A stretch of 10,626 bases of DNA from Lachnospiraceae bacterium (lineage in GTDB: Bacteria; Bacillota; Clostridia; Lachnospirales; Lachnospiraceae), in NCBI GenBank assembly GCA_003535955.1, contig DPZM01000258.1:1-10626 (forward strand), in the 5' to 3' direction. The notes under the pieces are model-generated. The model saw only the letters and a program-made list of their open reading frames with translations. It was not told where the DNA came from and did not search any database. A program made the position numbers and the translations under genes. Below, one piece after another: positions 1 through 7,400 of the stretch; position 1 is the first letter of the stretch; each line of letters opens with the position of its first letter.

Positions 1-89
1 AGACATGGCTCCTGGAACCTGCAGACCCGTTTAAATTCCTCGTAATACTTCTTATCCTCTTCTTTCAGGCAGGGGACTGCGTCTCCCAT
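1..89 (-). CDS. Partial CDS, N-terminus of an unrecognised protein
   Basis: An open frame starts at an ATG (89-87, minus strand) and runs off the left edge with no stop, giving 29 codons beginning MGDAVPCLKEEDKKYYEEF. The ATG shares one base with the TGA of the acyltransferase gene (TGATG), an arrangement typical of translationally coupled genes in one operon. An AAAGG lies about 13 bases upstream, inside the previous gene. The visible residues are charged and hydrophilic, with no signal peptide or membrane segment, so the product is probably cytoplasmic at its N-terminus. I do not recognise the family. The call rests on the open frame and the overlap alone, and too little is present to assign a function. 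Confidence 0.5.
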   Translation of the reverse strand, partial: MGDAVPCLKEEDKKYYEEFKRVCRFQEPC

Positions 90-1180
90 CAGCAGATTTT
101 ACCTTTTGATTTCAGATATATCCGAGTTATCCCGACACTGAGAAGAAGTATAAGAACAGCTACAGGCAATATCCATACAACCGGCACCTTTTCGGTGTTC
201 ATTGCAAGCATTGCGACCTCAGTATATGCAATAAGGAGCCACTGAACAATATAGATAATGTCCAGATTATTACCCAGATATGACACCGCTTTTACAACAG
301 GTCTTAGGGTAATCACTTCTGAAAGCAGGTAATAAATCGACATTCCCATCAGTATTACAAATGATGTGAACAAAAGATGCAATGGCGTCTGACTATAGAA
401 AACTCTGTCCTTAAGCATATACATTGTCTTAAGATCGATCCCGCATAATGTATATACGATACTTGTCAAAATCAACCCGATGCCTCCTGTTATAAAACAA
501 TATATATATAGCCTGCGTTTATCCCGGGCACGCTGAAGATAACAGGCAAAGCACATACCGAAAACAGGATAGAACAACCATAGAAACAGCGGAAACGTAG
601 TCACTCTGTTTGTAATAAAAAGCAGCCCCAGTACATACTGTTTCCACCCCTGCATGTCATAGGTATTAAGGGCCGTGCCTGCAAAGGAAAGCACAATTGA
701 TGCTGCAAGCATTGCCGGTAGCGGGAATTCAAGCTTTTTCATAAGCGCTATAGCAAAAAATGTCATCCCGGCAAACTGAAGAATGCTTACCAGAAACAAA
801 GAATCCGCTATACTCATCGGAGTCTTCAAGCCAAGTGCTGTACCGATAATGATAAACAGAGTGCCTTTAAAAAAACTAAGGAGGTAACCGTTTCTCAAAA
901 GCTTAAGGCCTCGAAGCCCCATTTTCCCCGGTGTGGCATTTCTGGAATACATAATTCCCACACCCATGGAGAACATAAAAACCGGCGCACCCAAAGGTCC
1001 TGCCAGGAACTCAAGAATATTCCGAAAAGGCCCGGTTGGTACGATATTAAGATCTGCCGTACTCAGCTCCTCATAAACATGGACAGTAACCATCACTATA
1101 ATAGTAAATGCCTTGGCCCAGTCAAACTCGGTTTGTCTTCCTTTATTCACTGCTTCCTTACTGAAAAATGCGTTTTCCAT
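89..1180 (-). CDS. Polytopic membrane acyltransferase-like protein (HGSNAT/DUF1624 type)
   Basis: The 363-residue protein is almost entirely hydrophobic, with about 10-11 predicted membrane segments. After a short polar N-terminus, R15-x4-D20-WAKAF leads into the first membrane helix, which carries H34 and E37 (MVTVHVYEEL). A second motif, APVFMFSMGVGIMYSR, follows. This pattern (Arg/Asp before helix 1, a His within it, then a Gly/Met-rich second helix) resembles the catalytic domain of heparan-alpha-glucosaminide N-acetyltransferase and related DUF1624 or acyltransferase-3 proteins, which move acetyl groups across the membrane onto sugars. The substrate here is unknown; a cell-surface glycan is an inference. 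I chose ATG 1180 over an in-frame GTG at 1207 because the GTG overlaps the only AAAGGAG motif. However, that motif is about 26 bases from the ATG, so the start remains uncertain. The gene is followed by an overlapping downstream gene. Confidence 0.7.
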   Translation of the reverse strand: MENAFFSKEAVNKGRQTEFDWAKAFTIIVMVTVHVYEELSTADLNIVPTGPFRNILEFLAGPLGAPVFMFSMGVGIMYSRNATPGKMGLRGLKLLRNGYLLSFFKGTLFIIIGTALGLKTPMSIADSLFLVSILQFAGMTFFAIALMKKLEFPLPAMLAASIVLSFAGTALNTYDMQGWKQYVLGLLFITNRVTTFPLFLWLFYPVFGMCFACYLQRARDKRRLYIYCFITGGIGLILTSIVYTLCGIDLKTMYMLKDRVFYSQTPLHLLFTSFVILMGMSIYYLLSEVITLRPVVKAVSYLGNNLDIIYIVQWLLIAYTEVAMLAMNTEKVPVVWILPVAVLILLLSVGITRIYLKSKGKIC

Positions 1181-1270
1181 ATTATGATATCGGGAGCAAA
1201 ACCCCACTCCTTTACTCTCTTTATTTTTTATTTGTGAACCAACTAAAGGTTTACTCTATTCTCAATTAGT

Positions 1271-1434
1271 TGTTGTTTTCGAAGGACACAATACTGCCTC
1301 CGTTTTGGTTAATTTTCAGGGAGAGGACGCTCGAATCTCCCTTCTTTACAGGATTTGAGGCGTTTTAGGGCATCGGTTCGAATCCTGTTATCCCGATAGC
1401 CGGAATGAGTCAGGAGATACGTCCCCTGACTCAT
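1271..1434. repeat. 164-bp direct repeat, copy 1 (3' of the giant gene)
   Basis: This sequence recurs at 10386-10549 in the same orientation with no gaps and two differences (A1350 vs T10465; T1391 vs C10506). It begins 43 bases after the stop of the giant gene, reading on the minus strand. Three possible stems are visible: AGGGAGA (1318-1324) with TCTCCCT (1336-1342); ACAGGATT (1348-1355) with AATCCTGT (1381-1388); and the long hairpin at 1405-1434. It also contains GGTTCGAATCC (1375-1385) and GCTCGAATCTCCC (1329-1341), both resembling tRNA T-arms. No transposase, terminal inverted repeat or convincing ORF is inside it. Its class is unknown: a dispersed extragenic repeat, a tRNA-derived relic and an attachment-site-like sequence are all possible. 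Confidence 0.95.
1405..1434 (-). terminator. Strong 3'-UTR hairpin, possible terminator without U-tract
   Basis: ATGAGTCAGGAGA and TCCCCTGACTCAT form a 13-bp stem around a four-base loop. On the plus strand one position is an A-C mismatch. On the minus strand the same position is a G-U wobble, so the stem is fully paired in the transcript of the giant gene, whose stop lies 43 bases upstream. No run of T follows on either strand, so it is not a classical intrinsic terminator. It could stabilise the 3' end or cause pausing. Confidence 0.5.
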
Positions 1435-1476
1435 AATACTTAACTGAAAAGCTGCCCCCACTGCTATATCATGCCG

Positions 1477-4400
1477 TTATTTGACGTTGATATAGATCGT
1501 TATTGGCTTGCTCTTAGCGCACTTTATAATAACCCTTGCAGGTTTTCCTTCCTTAGTGGCTTTCTTCGCATATACAACACCATTCTTAACGGTCACGCCT
1601 CCGGATGCGGACCAAGCTAACTTCGTTGCATCCGTACTGTACTCGGTAACATACGGTTTAAGATCAATAAAGAACCTGTCATAGCTGCCCTGCTTCATCT
1701 TAATCGTAACTGAATTGGTCGCAGGATCGATCTTTATCTTATTAGTATTTGGATCGCGCGGAAGCAGGTTTTCACTGTCATTTACAAGAATAAGCTCCGG
1801 ATTGCCCGACTTAACTGTAATCTTCACTACGCTTAAGTTGTATTTCTTATCATCAGTCTTGTCTTTGGATCTTACAATCACATAAGCAGTACCTATACCC
1901 TTTGCTTTAACTTCGGCAGTGGCGAAAGCTTTAGAGCCCTTGGCATCGGGGATGGCAGTTTCCTGTGCATTCTCGATACTTATTATGTTTTCGTTAGTCG
2001 AAGTAAATTCAAATGTCAGGTTATCTTTCTTTTCTGCCTTGCTTATCACTGCGGTAACTACAGTTCCTCTCCTGTCTTCAAAAGCTGTATCAAGCGTTGA
2101 CCTTGCAGCTTTGGCCGAAAGCTTATAATCCTTGTCATTTATTGTGTTCTTGTATCTCTTTGTCTCGTAATCGGTAGCAGATACCCTTATGGGATAATCA
2201 CATACATATTCAACAGCCTTCTTTTCACCCTTATCCTTGACAAGCTTCACGGTAACCCGAAGGACGGTCATACAGGATGTCATGCCTGCAGCCGTTAGCT
2301 TATTTGGCCACTTGGCTGTGATCAGTCCCTTACTTGCGCTTGCCACTGCCGGAAGCTTCTTGCCGCTTAAAGCCTTAAGCTCCGGATAATCATCTATCAT
2401 GTTCTTGAGCGGAGCATTAAGTGATCCGGCATCGAACTTGTTAAGTATCTGGAACTTAACCGATGCCACCTGTTTAACCGAGCTTTCAGGCATAAGGGTT
2501 GCGTTAAGTGCTATCTGTTCTCCTGCCTTTAAGTCTATCAGTATATCCTTATAATCTTCAAGCGCAATACCCTTGGCTTCATCGGATACATAGACCTTAC
2601 ACTGTTCAACCTTATTACCGCAGTATACATAAACCGTAGCTTCACCGGCCTTAAGCGATCTTACCACAGCCCGGGCCTTTCCTTCCCCGGTCTTATCAGC
2701 TGCAATAGTCACAACATCAGTATTACTGCACTTAAACTCAATATTCGGTTTCTTTTCATCATAAACCGCTTCTGCGGTGAGGTTAAATTCTTCTCCGGTT
2801 ATCAGATAGTATTCCTTGTTGCTTAAGGTGAGCTTCTTAACAGGAACGTCCGCATCCTTGGGCTTGAATTCCTCATCGTAAGAATCATCTATCACGTAAA
2901 CAGCTTCTGCCGTAATTGCCCTTGATCCTACCCTTATCTTAACTGTGGCATTTGGATCTCCCGTATCTCCGCTTATCGATGCTGCTCCTTTTATCGTCCA
3001 CTTCTTAAACTTATATCCCTTGGAAGGAGCATTATATTGAAGGGTGAGTTCATCATTCTTTTCAGCCTTTGTTACAGCGGATCCGTCTTTGTTCAGTGCC
3101 TTACCGTTTGTTACGCTTACTTCTACAGGCCCGGCTTTAACGGTAACATCACATTTTACCACCTTATCGCCACAGCCTGCCCAAAGAATGGCTTCACCTT
3201 CTTTTCTGGCCTTAAGAGTAGCCGTATTACCGGTTTGTGTCATAGCCACAACTGACGAATCCGAACACTTAAAGGTCAGTTCGGGTTCTTCACCTTCACC
3301 CGAGGTTGATACGACGGCATTTACACTTAAGATGTTTTTTGCACCGTCTCCAAGTTGAAGTTCAACAGAAGTCCTGTCAAGAACAAGAGAGCTTACATTC
3401 TTCTCTTTGATCTCCTGATCACTCTCATCCAATCTTTTATAGATCGCCTTTATTATAACGTCATCACCTGGCATCTCAAAATATGCCGCTCCGTCATAGA
3501 CTTCTCCGTCTTCTTCATCTTTCAACGGCTGAGGGCAGGATTCTTTCTCCTCCTCGGTATCGATCATATTAACCGATAAGGTATTTCCTTCTCCATCCAT
3601 GGCAAGCCATTCTGTAAACTCATAGTTCTCGGTCATCTCATACGGATAGTCAGCCACGATATAGACAAGCTCTTTCTCCTCTGCTTCATAGAGATGGTCT
3701 CCGGACTGATCATAGGCTGATCCATCGATCACATCCACGAAATAATCCGAGCCGTAAAGAGGTATAATAATCTCCATATATGCATCTTCATATATTTCCG
3801 GATCCGGATTGTATGTAAGATACGCAGTTACGCCATAGTCGATATTATTGTCATCAGCGACTTCAATAAGATCTTCAAGCCAATACTCGGTATTTATATC
3901 CTGTATTTCCATCCATGACCAGCCAGCGGGAAGATAAGGTGTCAGATCATCAAGGCACATACCTTCTTCAAGATACAACTCATTCAGTAATTCAAGATCA
4001 TCATCCTTAAATTCCGCTTCCGGCTTGGATACTATCGTGTACGTTTCTGTCAGGATCTCGCTCCTGTCCATGCCGTCCTTTATTGCAACGGCTTTTAATA
4101 CCGTGTCACCCGGCGCATCTATATATATTCCTTCATTCCCGGTAGTTTCATATGCTTTTGCGTTTTTGGAAATATTTCCCAAATCATCTACTGGTTCACT
4201 TCCGTCAAGCGTATACCATATTGGGGCCCCCTCGGTATCTGTCCTCAGGATGACTGAAACGTTATTATGGTAAGTAGCTCCAGCAGGCATCGCCATCGGT
4301 TTCGCGGTGCATTCAGAGCTTTCTATAATAACATCACACCAGACTTCCAGTGTTTCCTGTTCATCAACCTCATCCGTGTCATAGTTATAGACAAGCAGAT

Positions 4401-7400
4401 CCTCAGGAACCTTAATATTACCCACTACAGTGAACATCTGCGTGCTCAAGACATTTTCCCTGAATTCATCAGGAGCCGGTTTCTCCCATGTTACGGGGAG
4501 GTATTCCGTACTGTCGTCATCTGTCAGTATAACGATCGTATCAGGCAGCAGCTTGTTTAGTCCGTCCCAGTCAGCACTTCCCGTATTATTATCAAAACCG
4601 TCATTAAGCTGATCTTCAAAAATGAGCTTACCGCTTGCCGCATCTTTCTTAACGATAAACCACGCTTCCTCATCGTACACTTCGAGAATACATGCATCTA
4701 AGGTCGGATCGAAAGCTACGCCAAATCCATACCCTGAAACAGGCCATTCATATACAGGTAATTCTTCATATATATCGTATAGGATCCCCGGAGCATCAGC
4801 CTTTAGTACATCTTCGTAATCATTCCTTATGTTAAGTTCTATATCTCCCTGATATTCCAGGATACCCTTATAGGAATATCCCAAAAGTTCCTTTATTGTC
4901 TTTCCGCTTTCCTTATCCCTAAGATCATCGAATTCAAGTGTCACGTAGGCAGAATAAGCCGTGGCTGCTTCGGCAAGCTTTTCTTCACCCTTTCCCTCCG
5001 GGTTGTATTCGATCGAGAAACCGGCGGACGGATCCAGCGTATATTCCTTTTCAGTATTATTTGTTGTTATTCGTATCTTTGCTTCATTAGGTGCAGTACT
5101 TAAGGAAAAGCCCTTTTCCGGTTCCTCGAGTACAAGGTCAACAGCTTTAATGGTACTTGAATAAGCAAAAACAGCTTCCAGTGTTAAGTCACTGTCGGGC
5201 GTTTTTATGTCAAAGTCATCATCTGTTATTACTGCAAGGCCCGGAATGACCGTACTGTCTGTAGGGATCTCACTGCCGTCTTCGTAATTGAGCTTTAAGC
5301 TGTCGGGTGTGACCTTCCAACCGGCAAGTACATATTTACCGTCTTCATCATCAAACAGAACATCCATCGAACTGATGGAAACCGCCTGTCCATCCGCTGC
5401 CTCATAGATAATGCCGTCATTTCCGTATTCACTGATAACTCTGTTTTCAAAGGCTGTTCTCTCACTTTCCTCAGCATTAAGCAGGGTCCTTTTGATGCGC
5501 AGCTGATTGCCGGATACAGGCATGGGAGAAGGTTCTTCTCCCGGTATTTTTTCGTTCGCTTCAAAACACAGCAGGATCCCACCCGCATATCTGTAAGTTT
5601 CTGAAGTGAAGGAATAACCCGGTACAGTGACATTAACTGCAATTTCCCCATCCGGTATAAAGGTATCTGTACCCGAAGAAATATCCGATATTTTCACCTC
5701 TGCATAATAAGTTTCGTCTGCCTTGGCAATATAATCGTTCCATATGGGAGCCTTTGAAGCTTTTCCTTCCGCAGTCATTACCTTCTTAGACCAGGAAACT
5801 GTTATACCCTTGGAAGCCGGATAGGTAATGACAGAATCATTGCCTTCATTTTTGTAGGTAAGCCCTGTTACTGAATCCGGCAGTTTTTTCCCTACCTGCA
5901 CCTTCTCTATGGCCAGGTTCTCAATCGATTTTGTCCTTGCAGCATAGACCGGCTTAATATACACAGTTGTATCCGGTACCATACATTTAAGGTCCATTTT
6001 TTTGAGATTCTCTTCAGTGAATCCGTATTTCTCATTTATGTAAGGGCTTGTGCCTTCCTCATCCCTTGAAACTCTCCACCCGAGGAAAGGCCTGCCACTG
6101 ATAAACCGGGCACGGAAAGCCAGTTCGTCGCCCTCTTTCTTTATCAGTTTATTAAATGTATCCTTCTCGCGTTCCTTATAATAAAGCTCACGGGTTGCAA
6201 CCGTTTCCAAACGGAAGCTTTTCGTGCTCTTCATACTATCGGCCCAGTCCTTAGACCAAAACGATTCTCCGTTAGGTTTAGACCTCTGCTTGGCATAATC
6301 ATTTACGGCATAAGCAGTGATCTTATACGAGCCTTCGTTGTTTACGGTTATGCCGTTACCGTTATAGAGTTTGACTTCAGAAGTTGTCCCGTTATTCTCA
6401 AGTGTGTAGAAAATAGCATCACCGGGGTGGCCTGTTGTCAGATATACGGACTGACCGGACCCGCTCAACATCTCATTATCGCTTATCTCAACAAGCTGAC
6501 CGTCTTCACCCATTTTCATAACCTTTGGAGCGGCTGTGACAGGTGTGCCTTCACCGGTATAATCAATCTTTTTAGTATCATTGTCATACCAGTTATCATA
6601 GCTTCTTAGCCATGCCAGGATTACCTCGGGAAAATGCCCCTGCATGATCGCATCGGAATTCTTCGCTAAGGTTCCGGCCAGCCACATCTCTCCCTTGGTG
6701 CTCTTGTCAATCGTCCCGGCATTGTCGTAGTCATATTTTAACAGTCTGAATACCATTCCCATCAGAGTGGGATAATATGACTTGAACTCTTTAAGCTCGG
6801 CCGGAGTCATTACATCCTGGATACCCTGCTGACCATAACTGTTGTCCGTCAGCTTGTTCCAGATTTCATCAAGCCATTTCTGCTGAACGGCCCTGCTCTT
6901 GTCCCATCCCTTATCATCACCGATAAGGTCATCATATAAGGTTAGCAGGGTATTTCCGCTTCCGACTATGGGGCTGTTGAATTTATTCAGTACCCCTCCC
7001 AACACTGCAGAAAGCTTCGCCATTTCCTCCGGTGTTTTAGACATCATCAGCTGAACAAGACCCCTGAACGCTTCCTGCGCGGACACACCGTTATTGATCC
7101 ACTGCTTACCGGCTTCACCCTCACTCATTTTATATTTGCTGTAGCTTTCCCTGGTAACATTTTTATCACTCGCTAACAGGTTCCAGTTAAACACTTTGTT
7201 ATAGAGCTCCGGCAGCCAGTTCTCAAGTATCTTACCGTTATCTCTCATATGGAAAGTATATGCTTCAAAATTTTCAAAAAAGTTCATCCTGCCCATGGTG
7301 ATATAGTATTCACTGAAAAAATCAACAAAAGCCAGTTCATCATTGATCGCCAGGAGTTGCTTGACCATTTTGGGCCTTTGGTCATTATATTTAGCGCTGC

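Noticed and set aside
1181..1207. A GTG start at 1207 for the acyltransferase, adding nine residues
   Set aside because: The only AAAGGAG overlaps this GTG, leaving no spacing for ribosome binding. ATG 1180 was kept, though its own site is also poor.
1240..1272. Inverted repeat CAACTAA (1240-1246) and TTAGTTG (1266-1272) upstream of the acyltransferase, plus two TTTACTCT copies
   Set aside because: Short, AT-rich and with a 19-base loop; such pairs are expected by chance. It also runs into the repeat edge.
1271..1434. A functional tRNA gene in the 164-bp repeat
   Set aside because: Only T-arm-like pieces are present. A D-arm, an anticodon arm and a pairing acceptor stem are missing, and the T-stem has a mismatch.
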